Positions 44,954 through 53,774 of a stretch of DNA of 64,000 nucleotides are shown in pieces. The notes under the pieces were generated by a model. It worked only from the letters and a program-made list of their open reading frames with translations, did not search any database and had not been told where the DNA came from. The stretch covers positions 1 to 64,000 of the forward strand of contig CALUIR010000011.1 of NCBI GenBank assembly GCA_944320785.1. The letters are read 5' to 3'. Position numbers and translations under genes: made by a program. Each line of letters opens with the position of its first letter. The stretch's first letter is position 1. The DNA comes from an uncultured Bacteroidaceae bacterium (GTDB lineage Bacteria > Bacteroidota > Bacteroidia > Bacteroidales > Bacteroidaceae).

Positions 44954-45580
44954 ATGGAAGAAGCGATTGACGCATACATATCAAGGCACATTGACGAGGA
45001 AGGCGATTACCTGCACGCCCTCTACCGCGATACAAACATCCGGCTGCTACGCCCCCGCATGGCATCAGGCCACTTGCAAGGACGGCTCCTGAAGATGCTC
45101 GTGCGGATGATCCGCCCGAGAAACATCGTGGAGATAGGGACATACAGCGGCTATTCCGCCCTGTCCATGGCCGAAGGCCTGGAGGAAGGAAGCATGCTCT
45201 ACACCTTTGAAATCAATGACGAACAAGAGGATTTCACCCGCCCATGGATAGAAGGATCCGCCTATGCCGACAAGATACGTTTCTGCATCGGGGACGCATT
45301 GGAACTCATTCCCCGCATGAGCCTCACGTTCGAGATGGCGTTCGTGGACGGAGACAAGCGGAAATACACCGATTATTACGACATGCTCCTGCCAAGGCTT
45401 CCCCACGGCGGCTATATCATCGCCGACAATACCCTGTGGGACGGGCATGTGCTGGAAGAAAGCCATGACCGGCAGACCACCGGCATACAAGCATTCAACG
45501 ACCGGGTCGCGGCAGACGACCGGGTGGAAAAGGTCATCCTGCCCATCCGGGACGGGCTGACCCTCATCAGGAAGAAATAA
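44954..45580 (+). CDS. SAM-dependent O-methyltransferase family 3
   Basis: 208 residues. Rossmann-like methyltransferase of the CCoAOMT-like family: motif I VEIGTYSGYSALSMAEGL, MLYTFEINDEQEDFTRPWI, and the metal/catalytic stretch MAFVDGDKRKYTDYYDMLLPRLPHGGYIIADNTLWDG, with the Asp and Asn that bind the divalent cation. Bacterial substrates are generally small catechol-type molecules or unknown. It lies in a housekeeping transcript, 14 bp after pyk. Confidence 0.9.
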   Translation: MEEAIDAYISRHIDEEGDYLHALYRDTNIRLLRPRMASGHLQGRLLKMLVRMIRPRNIVEIGTYSGYSALSMAEGLEEGSMLYTFEINDEQEDFTRPWIEGSAYADKIRFCIGDALELIPRMSLTFEMAFVDGDKRKYTDYYDMLLPRLPHGGYIIADNTLWDGHVLEESHDRQTTGIQAFNDRVAADDRVEKVILPIRDGLTLIRKK

Positions 45581-45606
45581 AGTTTAACCCCTTACCCAAA
45601 GAGAAT

Positions 45607-45942
45607 ATGGAAACAACCCGACAGAATAAGATTGCCCGCCTGATACAAAAAGAGTTGAGCGAAATGTTCTTGTTGCAAACCAAAGCCATGAACGGCGTGC
45701 TGGTATCCGTCAGCGTCGTGAGAATCAGCCCGGACATGAGCGTGGCCAAAGCCTACCTGAGCATCTTCCCTTCCAACAAGAGCGCGGAAATCCTCCAGAA
45801 CATCAACGCGAATGCCAAAAGCATCCGCTACGAGTTAGGCACAAGGCTGCGCTACCAGCTGCGCATCATCCCCGAACTGAAGTTTTTCATCGACGACTCG
45901 TTGGATTACATTGAGAAAATCGACCAGTTATTGCACCCGTAA
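45607..45942 (+). CDS. rbfA: Ribosome-binding factor A
   Basis: 111 residues, single KH-like domain (RQNKIARLIQKELSEMF, VSVVRISPDMSVAKAYLSIFP, LRIIPELKFFIDDSLDYIEKIDQLL). It assists late 30S maturation. The following gene starts with a TTG directly after the rbfA stop. Confidence 0.96.
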   Translation: METTRQNKIARLIQKELSEMFLLQTKAMNGVLVSVSVVRISPDMSVAKAYLSIFPSNKSAEILQNINANAKSIRYELGTRLRYQLRIIPELKFFIDDSLDYIEKIDQLLHP

Positions 45943-47172
45943 TTGAAACTGCCTCTTTACATAGCATGGCGTTACCTGTTCTCGAAGAAATCGCATAATG
46001 CCATCAACATCATTTCGGGAATATCCGTCTGCGGCATATCGTTGGCCACATTGGCCATGGTATGCACGCTGTCGGTCATCAACGGTTTCCAGGAAATGGT
46101 GGAACATTTCTTCACCGCCTTCGACCCTGAACTGAAAATCATCTCTGCGGAAGGCAAGACATTCCCCGTCACCGACCAGCGCATACAGGCTGTAAAAGCC
46201 CTGCCCGAGGTGGAAGTGTTCATGGGCACGCTGGAAGAACAGGTCATGCTGCAATACAAGGAACGGCAGGTGACGGCCATCCTCAAAGGCGTTGAAGACA
46301 ATTTCGAGCAACTCACCGCCATCGACAGCATTTTGTACGGCACGGGCCGGTTCGTCCTCCACGACGAAGTGGCCGACTATGGCATTCCCGGCGCAGAACT
46401 GATGACGGTGTTAGGCACAGGCGTTGAGTTCATCGACCCCATCCGGGTCTATGCGCCGCGCCGTGACCGCAAAATCAATGTGGCCAATCCGGCCAATTCG
46501 TTCGTCACCGGACGGCTTTTCTCGCCCGGCGTCATCTTTGCCGTCAACCAGCAGGAATACGATGCCAACTACATGCTTGCCTCATTGGCTTTCGTGCGGA
46601 AGCTTTTCAATTACAAAGACGAGGTAACCGCCGTGGAACTGCGCCTGCATCCGCAGGCCGACATCGCCCAAATGCAGAAGCGCATCCAAGCCATGTTGGG
46701 CAACGGCTTCCAGGTGATGGACCGCTATGAGCAACAGGAAGACGTGTTCCGCATCATGAAGGTGGAGAAATTCGTCTCCTACCTGTTCCTCACCTTCATC
46801 CTGCTCATCGCTTCGTTCAACATCATGGGTTCCATCTCCATGCTGATCATCGACAAAAAAGACGATGCGCTGACCCTCCGCAATTTGGGCGCTTCCAACC
46901 CACTCATCGGGCGGATATTCCTGTTTGAAGGCTGGCTCATCTCCGCCGTAGGAGCCGTGACGGGCATCATTGCCGGGCTGGCGCTCTGCCTGTTGCAGCA
47001 ACATTTCGGCATCATCAAGCTAGGCAACGGCGAAAGCTCCTTTGTCATCGACACCTATCCCGTCAGCGTGGAGCCAGCAGATGTCATCCTTGTCGCCATC
47101 ACCGTGCTGGCTATCGGCTTCCTGGCCATCAGGTATCCCGTGCGCTACTTCTGCCGCCGCCTGCTCCCTTAA
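45943..47172 (+). CDS. LolC/LolE-like ABC transporter permease (FtsX family)
   Basis: 409 residues. N-terminal helix at about 22-45, a large periplasmic MacB-like domain (about 50-265), then three helices at about 275-305, 325-350 and 372-400 of the FtsX type. The N-terminal YIAWRYLFSKKSHNAINIISGISVCGI is characteristic of LolC/E-type lipoprotein release permeases. The start is TTG at 45943, immediately after the rbfA stop; no better start is seen. The ATPase partner is not in the window, as is common for this gene in Bacteroidetes. Confidence 0.9.
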   Translation: MKLPLYIAWRYLFSKKSHNAINIISGISVCGISLATLAMVCTLSVINGFQEMVEHFFTAFDPELKIISAEGKTFPVTDQRIQAVKALPEVEVFMGTLEEQVMLQYKERQVTAILKGVEDNFEQLTAIDSILYGTGRFVLHDEVADYGIPGAELMTVLGTGVEFIDPIRVYAPRRDRKINVANPANSFVTGRLFSPGVIFAVNQQEYDANYMLASLAFVRKLFNYKDEVTAVELRLHPQADIAQMQKRIQAMLGNGFQVMDRYEQQEDVFRIMKVEKFVSYLFLTFILLIASFNIMGSISMLIIDKKDDALTLRNLGASNPLIGRIFLFEGWLISAVGAVTGIIAGLALCLLQQHFGIIKLGNGESSFVIDTYPVSVEPADVILVAITVLAIGFLAIRYPVRYFCRRLLP

Positions 47173-47218
47173 CAAGGAAAACAAGGGCGGCACGGTTCCT
47201 TTTTCCCGGAAAATCCTT

Positions 47219-47226
47219 TATCTTTG
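47219..47226 (+). promoter_or_regulatory. -7 box of the pectin methylesterase gene
   Basis: TATCTTTG, a perfect Bacteroidetes -7 box, 35 bp before the ATG at 47261. It supports transcription independent of the rbfA cluster. Confidence 0.6.
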
Positions 47227-47260
47227 CCTGCATATCACATCTACCAAAAACAAACTTATC

Positions 47261-48790
47261 ATGAAAACAAAAGCTTTTTCCATGGCGGCGCTGCTCATGC
47301 TGGCAGCCTGTGCGCCCGAACTTCCCAAGGACGTCCGGCTTTCTCCCGCACCCGGCGCGGAAAACATCAATCCCGACACCCGTCTTGCACTCACATTCCA
47401 GGAAACGCCCATCGTGAACGATTCCGGGATGATCCGCATCTACGAAGCCGGCACACACCGCTTGGTGGACAGCCTTGACCTGACCATCGCCGCAGGACCT
47501 ACGGAAAGCCGGACCTACGGGCCAGAATGCGACTACACAAAGGTCCCGTATGACTACACACGCACGTATGTGCCGACCAACAAAAACACCCGTCCCGGCA
47601 CGCCTTCGGGCATGGCAGAACCCACATCCCATGAGTACCAACTGACCATCATCGGAGGGTTTACCGACGCTTTCCACTTCTATCCGGTCATCGTGCGCGA
47701 TTCCACCGCCACCATCTACCCGCACCACAACATGCTGGAATACGGGAACGAATATTATGTCACGATAGACGAGGGAGCCATCACCACGCCAAGCGGCAAC
47801 TTCAAAGGCATCACGAAGCCCGATGCATGGACCTTCACCACGAAAGCCTCTGCGCCCGCAGCCACCGACACCCTGATTGTGGACGCGCAAGGAAACGGGG
47901 ATTTCAACACCGTGCAGGGCGCGTTGGACTTCATCCCCGACTTTTCGGAGCAAACGACCGTCATCCTCGTGCGCCCCGGCGACTATGAGGAACTGGTCTA
48001 TGCCCGCAACAAGGCGAACGTGAAAATAAAAGGCGCCGGGATGGACTGCACCCGCGTGCATTATGCCAACAATGAAGTGTTCAACCCTCATCCCCTGAAC
48101 GTGAAGACCAACGAATGGCCCGGCACGTTCCCTTCGCGGCGCGCCGCCTTCATGCTCGACAACTGCCACGACATCACCCTGGAAGACATCACCATCGCCA
48201 CGACCCTGAAGGGGCAGGCTGAAGGGCTGTTGCTGAACGGTGAACGCATCGCCCTCTACCGCGTGCATGTCATCGGCTCGGGAGATGCCTTGCAAGCCAA
48301 CGGAACCATCTATATGGAAGCCTGCCAGATTGACGGCGACATGGACACCATCCTGGGAAGGGGCAGCCTGTTTGCCTACCGGTGCGACCTGCGCAACAGC
48401 GGAGGCGCTTTCTCCTGGGTGAGGAACACGGCGGGCAACCACGGGGATGTGTTCGTGGAATGCACGTTCGCCTGCCCCGACGGACGCATGGGCGACTACG
48501 GGCGGACGAAAACAAACCACGGTTCTTCCTATCCCGATGCTGAATTTGTGGTCATCGACTGCCGCGTGAAAAACATCATCCCTGAAGGCTGGAGCAGCAT
48601 CGGCGAAAAGACGGCCCGCATGTATGAACACAACACCCGCGACCTCGATACCGGGCAACCCGTTGACGTGTCGCGCCGCCACCCCTACTCCCGCCAACTG
48701 GATGCCGTGAAAGACGCGGAACTCCTCCGCAACTACCGCAACCCGGCCTACGTGCTGAAGGGCTGGCAGCCGCAAAGGCAACTGCAATGA
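47261..48790 (+). CDS. Pectin methylesterase lipoprotein with N-terminal Ig-like domain
   Basis: 509 residues from the ATG at 47261; upstream frame extension lies inside the permease gene. Lipoprotein signal with Cys17 (LAACAPE). An SbsA-type Ig-like domain at about 25-200 (LSPAPGAENINPDTRLALTFQETP). Pectinesterase beta-helix at about 205-500: VDAQGNGDFNTVQGALDFI, QAEGLLLNGERIALY, the catalytic Asp in GSGDALQ and in GDMDTILGRGSLFAYRC. It removes methyl esters from homogalacturonan at the cell surface or in the periplasm. No SusC/SusD pair is adjacent, so it is a stray enzyme rather than part of a complete pectin locus here. Confidence 0.9.
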   Translation: MKTKAFSMAALLMLAACAPELPKDVRLSPAPGAENINPDTRLALTFQETPIVNDSGMIRIYEAGTHRLVDSLDLTIAAGPTESRTYGPECDYTKVPYDYTRTYVPTNKNTRPGTPSGMAEPTSHEYQLTIIGGFTDAFHFYPVIVRDSTATIYPHHNMLEYGNEYYVTIDEGAITTPSGNFKGITKPDAWTFTTKASAPAATDTLIVDAQGNGDFNTVQGALDFIPDFSEQTTVILVRPGDYEELVYARNKANVKIKGAGMDCTRVHYANNEVFNPHPLNVKTNEWPGTFPSRRAAFMLDNCHDITLEDITIATTLKGQAEGLLLNGERIALYRVHVIGSGDALQANGTIYMEACQIDGDMDTILGRGSLFAYRCDLRNSGGAFSWVRNTAGNHGDVFVECTFACPDGRMGDYGRTKTNHGSSYPDAEFVVIDCRVKNIIPEGWSSIGEKTARMYEHNTRDLDTGQPVDVSRRHPYSRQLDAVKDAELLRNYRNPAYVLKGWQPQRQLQ

Positions 48791-48794
48791 AACA

Positions 48795-48826
48795 GCAAAG
48801 GCTTGGACTTCCGTCCAAGCCTTTGC
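48795..48826. terminator. Hairpin between pectinesterase and rubrerythrin genes
   Basis: GCAAAGGCTTGGAC pairs perfectly with GTCCAAGCCTTTGC around TTCC. It lies between convergent genes and may act on both; no T-run on either side. Confidence 0.65.
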
Positions 48827-48849
48827 GCATCTTATGCAGCGGCAGGTTA

Positions 48850-49407
48850 TTATTTGTCGCCGAAATAGCGGTTGTACAAGCCTTCGAACCCTTTCCCGTG
48901 GCGGGCTTCGTCCTTGCACATTTCATGAACCGTGTCATGGATGGCATCCAGGTTCAAAGCCTTTGCGCGGGTGGCAATGCGCTTCTTGTCCTCGCAAGCG
49001 CCTTGTTCAGCCTCTTTGCGCTTCAGCAAGTTGGTCTTGGTGTCCCACACGCAATCGCCCAACAGTTCGGCGAACTTGGCGGCATGCTCAGCCTCTTCCC
49101 AAGCATAACGCTTGAAAGCCTCAGCTACTTCAGGATATCCTTCGCGGTCAGCTTGGCGGCTCATCGCCAAGTACATGCCCACCTCTGTGCATTCGCCCAT
49201 GAAATGGTTGTTCAGGTCCTTGATCATTTCTTCATCGCAGCCTTTTGCCACGCCAATCACATGCTCGTCTGCAAAGGTCAACGGGCCGTTTTCCGTCTCT
49301 GTGATTTCCACGAACTTGCTGGCCGGAGCCTTGCAAAGAGGGCATTTCTCAGGCGCTGCGTCACCTTCGTACACATAACCACACACTGTACATCTAAACT
49401 TTTTCAT
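48850..49407 (-). CDS. Reverse rubrerythrin (N-terminal rubredoxin, ferritin-like diiron domain)
   Basis: 185 residues. The rubredoxin domain is at the N-terminus ([10 protein letters not shown] and [11 protein letters not shown], residues 5-38), not at the C-terminus as in classical rubrerythrin. The ferritin-like domain follows with diiron ligands in [28 protein letters not shown] and DEARHGKGF. Such proteins reduce hydrogen peroxide in anaerobes. A PerR-like regulator gene is 36 bp upstream on the same strand, giving a compact peroxide-response unit. Confidence 0.93.
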   Translation of the reverse strand: MKKFRCTVCGYVYEGDAAPEKCPLCKAPASKFVEITETENGPLTFADEHVIGVAKGCDEEMIKDLNNHFMGECTEVGMYLAMSRQADREGYPEVAEAFKRYAWEEAEHAAKFAELLGDCVWDTKTNLLKRKEAEQGACEDKKRIATRAKALNLDAIHDTVHEMCKDEARHGKGFEGLYNRYFGDK

Positions 49408-49443
49408 ACTCGTAATTTTAATTAGTTAGTTAATCATTTTATA

Positions 49444-49872
49444 TCACTCACAATCTTTTTCCATGCACTCCCGGCACACGCCCTTGTAATATTGGTGGAC
49501 TTCAGAGACCACATGCCCTTCCGCCCCCGCCGCCATGGCCAACGATGCGTCCAACGGCAAATCGTAAATCCTCCCGCACTTCTTGCACAGGAAATGGGCG
49601 TGCCGCGAAGTATTGCCGTCGTAACAGATGTTCCTCCCGTCAATCGTCAGCATCTGCGCCGCGCCTTGCTCGGCAAACAGCTTCAGCGTGTTGTAAATCG
49701 TCGTCTTCGACAACGTGGGCATCACCCTGTTCAAATCGGCGTAAATCGTTTCCACAGAAGGATGCGTGCAATGGCCCAACAGGTAATCCATGATGGCAAT
49801 GCGCTGTTGCGAAGGCTTGATGCCATATTGGAGCAGTTGATGATATGCATTCGTTGTGGAGGCCATTCCCAT
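49444..49872 (-). CDS. perR: Fur-family regulator, PerR-like
   Basis: 142 residues. Winged-helix DNA-binding domain at about 10-85 (YGIKPSQQRIAIMDYLLGHCTHPSVETIYADLNRVMPTLSKTTIYNTLKLF) and dimer domain with two CxxC pairs, Cys96/Cys99 and Cys133/Cys136, the structural zinc site. HAHFLCKKCG carries the metal-sensing histidines. The adjacent rubrerythrin argues for peroxide sensing (PerR) rather than iron (Fur). Upstream (about 49870-49980) an AT-rich stretch with TAATTATTACAATTTTATA resembles a Fur/PerR-type box, suggesting autoregulation. Confidence 0.88.
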   Translation of the reverse strand: MGMASTTNAYHQLLQYGIKPSQQRIAIMDYLLGHCTHPSVETIYADLNRVMPTLSKTTIYNTLKLFAEQGAAQMLTIDGRNICYDGNTSRHAHFLCKKCGRIYDLPLDASLAMAAGAEGHVVSEVHQYYKGVCRECMEKDCE

Positions 49873-49884
49873 ACTTCCGTTCTA

Positions 49885-49915
49885 CAGATTTGTAATTATT
49901 ACAATTTTATATCGC
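49885..49915. promoter_or_regulatory. Possible Fur/PerR operator
   Basis: The stretch TTTGTAATTATTACAATT contains an imperfect inverted repeat (TTGTAATTATTACAA) of the 7-1-7 kind bound by PerR-type regulators, just upstream of the regulator start codon. The half sites match well but activity is not shown. Confidence 0.55.
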
Positions 49916-50010
49916 TTGCAAAGATAAACAGTTTATCGGAACTGCCCAACATCTTCCCCTGCTTTTCATATATTTTAAGGATAAATCCCGGCAGTCTCAT
50001 TAATAATCCC

Positions 50011-50018
50011 TACATTTG
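50011..50018 (+). promoter_or_regulatory. -7 box of nadE
   Basis: TACATTTG fits the Bacteroidetes -7 consensus, 26 bp before the ATG at 50044. The leader would be short. Confidence 0.5.
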
Positions 50019-50043
50019 CAATCGTATCTAAACCATCGGGACA

Positions 50044-51972
50044 ATGAAATACGGTTTTGTGAAAGTGGCTGCTGCGGTGCCATCGGTCAGGATAGCTGAC
50101 TGCAAATACAACGCAGGACAAATAGAAAGCCTGATAGCCGTGGCTGCGGGCAAGGGGGTGCAAATCATCGTTTTCCCTGAACTGTGCCTCACGGCCTACA
50201 CCTGCGGCGACCTTTTTGCCCAGCAGTTGCTGCAAGGGAAAGCGGAAATGGCGCTGCTGCAATTGGTGAACGACACGAGGCACCTCGACATCATCAGCAT
50301 CGTAGGGCTCCCCTTGGCTGTCAACTCCGCTTTGCTCAATGTGGCGGTCGTGTTCCAAAAAGGCAAGATATTGGGAGCAGTGCCCAAGACGTACCTGCCC
50401 AACTACAAGGAATTTTACGAAATGCGGTGGTTCGCCCCCGCAACCGCCATCCGCGAAAACAGCGTCCGGCTGTGCGGGCAACAAGTGCCGTTGGGGAGGA
50501 ACCTCCTTTTCAACACGCCGGACACCTGTTTCGGCGTGGAAATTTGTGAAGACCTCTGGGCGCCCATCCCGCCCAGTTCCATCCTGTCGCTCAAGGGGGC
50601 GGAAATCATTTTCAACCTTTCCGCCGACAACGAAAGCGCAGGGAAGCACGCCTACCTCCGTTCCCTCATCCGCCAACAATCGGCACGCACGCTCTCCGGC
50701 TACGTGTTCGCATCGTGCGGCTTCGGGGAATCGACCACCGATGTCGTGTTCGGCGGCAACGGCCTCATCTATGAGAACGGGGAGTTGCTGGCCGCGTCCG
50801 AACGGTTCATGATGAAAGAGCAACTGGTGGCCAGCGAAATCGACGTGGAATACCTGAGGGGCGAAAGGTTGCTCAACACCACCTTCACCGCCAACCAAGC
50901 GGACTGCCCGGACAAGGAAGCCGCATGCGTCAGCACGGAACTGGTGGACACCAGCAAGGAGCATGAACTGACACGCGCCATACCGCCGCTGCCGTTCATC
51001 CCCGCAAAGGCTTCCATGGACGAACGCTGCGAAGAAATCATTCACATACAATGCACAGGGCTGGCGCAACGGCTGGCGCATACAGGCTGCACGACAGCCG
51101 TCATCGGGATATCCGGCGGGCTGGATTCCACCTTGGCGCTCTTGGTGTGCGCCAAGACATTCGACAGGCTGAGGCTGGACCGAAGGAAAATCCTCGGCAT
51201 CACCATGCCGGGATTCGGCACCACCAACCGCACGTACCAGAACGCCGTCCGCCTGATGCAGCTCCTTGGCATCACATCGCGTGAAATCAGCATCAAGGAA
51301 GCCTGCATGCAACACTTCAAAGACATCCGCCACGACATCAACGTGCGCGACACCACATACGAAAACGCGCAGGCGCGCGAAAGGACACAAATCCTCATGG
51401 ACGTGGCCAACCAGGAAAACGCGCTCGTCATCGGCACCGGCGATTTGTCGGAACTGGCGTTAGGATGGGCCACCTACAACGGGGACCACATGTCAAACTA
51501 CGGCGTGAACGCCGGCGTACCGAAGACTTTGGTGAAATATCTGGTGGAATGGGTGGCACGGAACAGCGCGGACGATGACACCCGCCGCACCCTGCTCGAC
51601 ATCCTGTCCACCCCCATCAGCCCGGAACTGACCCCGGCTGACGAGAACGGCGACATCCACCAAAAGACAGAAGACCTCGTAGGGCCGTATGAACTGCACG
51701 ATTTCTTCCTGTACCATTTCCTGCGCTCCCGCTTCCGCCCGTCAAAAATCTTCTACCTTGCCCGGAAAGCCTTCGACGGGAAATACGACGATGACACCAT
51801 AAAGAAATGGATGAAAACCTTCTTCCGCCGCTTCTTCAGCCAACAGTTCAAGCGGTCGTGCCTGCCCGACGGGCCTAAAGTCGGCTCTATCTCCCTGAGC
51901 CCAAGAGGCGACTGGCGCATGCCCAGCGATGCCTCCCCCGCATTATGGCTCAAGGAATGCGAGGATCTGTGA
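50044..51972 (+). CDS. nadE: Glutamine-dependent NAD+ synthetase
   Basis: 642 residues, the two-domain form. N-terminal carbon-nitrogen hydrolase (1-290) provides ammonia: catalytic Glu in VFPELCLTAYTCGD, Lys in KTYLPNYKEFYE and Cys in FGVEICEDLWAP. The C-terminal synthetase (about 320-640) has the pyrophosphate loop GISGGLDSTLALLV and TMPGFGTTNRT, GTGDLSELALGWATYNGDHM and a C-terminal KRSCLPDGPKVGSISLSPRGDWRMPSDA. It converts nicotinate adenine dinucleotide to NAD+. Confidence 0.97.
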   Translation: MKYGFVKVAAAVPSVRIADCKYNAGQIESLIAVAAGKGVQIIVFPELCLTAYTCGDLFAQQLLQGKAEMALLQLVNDTRHLDIISIVGLPLAVNSALLNVAVVFQKGKILGAVPKTYLPNYKEFYEMRWFAPATAIRENSVRLCGQQVPLGRNLLFNTPDTCFGVEICEDLWAPIPPSSILSLKGAEIIFNLSADNESAGKHAYLRSLIRQQSARTLSGYVFASCGFGESTTDVVFGGNGLIYENGELLAASERFMMKEQLVASEIDVEYLRGERLLNTTFTANQADCPDKEAACVSTELVDTSKEHELTRAIPPLPFIPAKASMDERCEEIIHIQCTGLAQRLAHTGCTTAVIGISGGLDSTLALLVCAKTFDRLRLDRRKILGITMPGFGTTNRTYQNAVRLMQLLGITSREISIKEACMQHFKDIRHDINVRDTTYENAQARERTQILMDVANQENALVIGTGDLSELALGWATYNGDHMSNYGVNAGVPKTLVKYLVEWVARNSADDDTRRTLLDILSTPISPELTPADENGDIHQKTEDLVGPYELHDFFLYHFLRSRFRPSKIFYLARKAFDGKYDDDTIKKWMKTFFRRFFSQQFKRSCLPDGPKVGSISLSPRGDWRMPSDASPALWLKECEDL

Positions 51973-51979
51973 GGGACAG

Positions 51980-52894
51980 TCAGCCGCAGGACTGGTTGTG
52001 GCAATGCGTTCCGGGCGTCTCCATCTCCAATGTGGAATGGCAGATGCCCATTTCTTTCAGTTGCTGTTTCAGTTCCCTCCGCACCGCATCCATCACCGGC
52101 ACGTCATCTATCACCACATGGGCCGTGAGCGCCACGTCCGTCGTACTGATGGCCCACACATGCACATGATGCACGTCCACCACGTGCGGACAGCCGGACA
52201 AGGCCGCTTTCACCCTGTCCACGTCTATCTTTTCAGGAGCCCCGTCCAACGACAAGCGCAAGCTCTCCGCAAGGAGTTTCCACGTGGAGGCCAGGATGAC
52301 CACAGCAATCACCAGGCTGATGATAGGATCAACCAGCGAGAAACCCGTCCACACGATGACCACGCCGGAAACCACCACGCCCACCGACACCAACGTGTCG
52401 GAAAGCATGTGCAGGAATGCGCCACGGATGTTCAAGTCCCCCTTCTGGTTCTTCATCAGGAGCCAAGCCGTCAGCCCGTTCACCACGATGCCCACCCCCG
52501 CAGTCCAGGATATGGCCGCCCCGTCCACCGGCTGGGGATACGCGAACTTGCGGATGCTCTCCACCACAATGGCCCCGACAGCCACCAGAAGGATAATGGC
52601 ATTCAGCAGCGATATCAGCACCGTGCTTTTCTTGTAACCATACGTGAAACGCTTGTTGCTGTGGGCCTTCGCCAACCGGAAAGCCACCAACGACAGCACC
52701 AGGCTGAACACATCCCCCAGATTGTGGCCGGCATCCGACAGCAGCCCCAAGGAATGGCTCCAGAAGCCCACGCCAGCCTCCACGCAGACAAACAAGGCAT
52801 TCAACACAATGGCGGCAATGAAGATGCCGTTCACAGATTCCAAGCGATGCGCATGCCCGTGCGCATGCCCGTGATGATGAAGATGTCCTTCCAT
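51980..52894 (-). CDS. Cation diffusion facilitator (zinc/divalent metal exporter)
   Basis: 304 residues. A histidine-rich N-terminus (HLHHHGHAHGHAH) is followed by six membrane helices; the metal site shows HSLGLLSDAGHNLGD in helix 2 and FLHMLSDTLVSVGVVVSG in helix 5. A C-terminal cytoplasmic domain (about 215-304) has the CDF dimerisation fold. CzcD/ZitB-type exporters expel Zn2+ in exchange for protons. It converges with nadE, leaving 7 bp. Confidence 0.95.
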   Translation of the reverse strand: MEGHLHHHGHAHGHAHRLESVNGIFIAAIVLNALFVCVEAGVGFWSHSLGLLSDAGHNLGDVFSLVLSLVAFRLAKAHSNKRFTYGYKKSTVLISLLNAIILLVAVGAIVVESIRKFAYPQPVDGAAISWTAGVGIVVNGLTAWLLMKNQKGDLNIRGAFLHMLSDTLVSVGVVVSGVVIVWTGFSLVDPIISLVIAVVILASTWKLLAESLRLSLDGAPEKIDVDRVKAALSGCPHVVDVHHVHVWAISTTDVALTAHVVIDDVPVMDAVRRELKQQLKEMGICHSTLEMETPGTHCHNQSCG

Positions 52895-53045
52895 GGCAAA
52901 TATTTTTCCTTTACCGCAAAATTACGCCGCAATTCCTGCAACTGAGTTGCAAACCGCCTTTTGGCAGGCAACCCTTCCCGCACAAGCATCCCCCTCTCGC
53001 CCCTTCCATCCCCAGCAAATGCTGCGAAATATTTTTCCAAAGACT

Positions 53046-53077
53046 GTTGCAAAACCGCGATTTTTTTTGTATATTTG
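53046..53077 (+). promoter_or_regulatory. Promoter of the HU-like gene
   Basis: GTTG at 53046-53049 and TATATTTG at 53070-53077 fit a Bacteroidetes -33/-7 pair with 20 bp spacing. It places the start of transcription near 53084, upstream of the family B palindrome array, so the array would be in the transcribed leader. Confidence 0.6.
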
Positions 53078-53104
53078 CAAATGGCCTCAAGAAGGATTTC
53101 CGAT

Positions 53105-53165
53105 ACGATTAGTAATCGTCATCGTGTACGATTAGTAATCGTATGCCATGACGATTAGTAATCGT
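53105..53165. repeat. Family B repeat, copy 2: three ACGATTAGTAATCGT palindromes at 23-bp period
   Basis: Palindromes at 53105-53119, 53128-53142 and 53151-53165, spacers of 8 bp. The reverse complement of this array aligns with copy 1 at 41830 (shared ACACGATG and GCCATG/GGCATG spacers). It is enclosed by CTCAAGA (about 53086) and TCTTGAG (about 53178), which would extend the folded structure. It lies between the promoter and the ATG at 53235. Confidence 0.9.
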
Positions 53166-53234
53166 ACAAAAGCAGCCTCTTGAGACAACAGGAAAAAACT
53201 TTTTTATAAATAAAACCTTTAATCTTTACAAATC

Positions 53235-53684
53235 ATGCTCAAGTACAGTTTAGTCATGCGGGGAGAACCGATGCACCCGGAACGCCCCAAGAAAGTTTAC
53301 GCCTCGGCGCAGTGCATCCAGACACTCTCATTGGAAGAACTGGCCCGGCACATCCAGTCGCACGGCTGCGTTTACAGCACGGCCGACTTCGTGGCCGTCG
53401 CAAAAATGCTGGCTGAAGCCACAGCCCGGATGCTGCAAGACGGCTATCGCGTGGAGTTAGACGAGTTAGGCACCTTCTATCCCACCTTAGGCTGCGAAGG
53501 CGCGGAAAGCAGGGAAGCCTTCCAACCCGGGAAACACATCAAGGAAGTAAGGGTGAACTGGAAGCCCGGCAAACGTTTCAAGAACCTCCGCGAAGGCATC
53601 CAGCTGGAAGAAAACATGGCCCGCCGCACCGAACAAAAGCTGCTGTCCGCAGAACGCAAAGGGAAAAGCAAGATGGAACTGTGA
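53235..53684 (+). CDS. HU-family histone-like DNA-binding protein
   Basis: 149 residues. The N-terminal half has the HU fold (SLEELARHIQSHGCVYSTADFVAVAKMLAEATARMLQDGYRVELDELGTFYPTLG, about 32-88), with the beta-arm region REAFQPGKHIKEVRVNWKPGKRFKN. An extended charged tail (about 120-149) is specific to the HU-related proteins of Bacteroidetes, of which there are many per genome. It bends or wraps DNA. The leader contains a family B palindrome array, which may regulate it. Confidence 0.88.
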   Translation: MLKYSLVMRGEPMHPERPKKVYASAQCIQTLSLEELARHIQSHGCVYSTADFVAVAKMLAEATARMLQDGYRVELDELGTFYPTLGCEGAESREAFQPGKHIKEVRVNWKPGKRFKNLREGIQLEENMARRTEQKLLSAERKGKSKMEL

Positions 53685-53707
53685 AAGGGCTACAGGCTCA
53701 TAAACGC

Positions 53708-53742
53708 AAAAAGCGTGCAACTCTGGTGAGCTGCACGCTTTT
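53708..53742. terminator. Hairpin between the HU-like gene and dnaK
   Basis: AAAAAGCGTGCA pairs with TGCACGCTTTT around a 12-base loop. The A-run and T-run on either side make it a bidirectional terminator between convergent genes. Confidence 0.88.
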
Positions 53743-53774
53743 GTTGCGATTTAGTATTTGTTTACTTATCGGAA

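Noticed and set aside
47129..48919. Minus-strand open frame of about 600 codons covering the pectinesterase gene
   Set aside because: Shadow of the pectinesterase, which has clear catalytic motifs and a lipoprotein signal.
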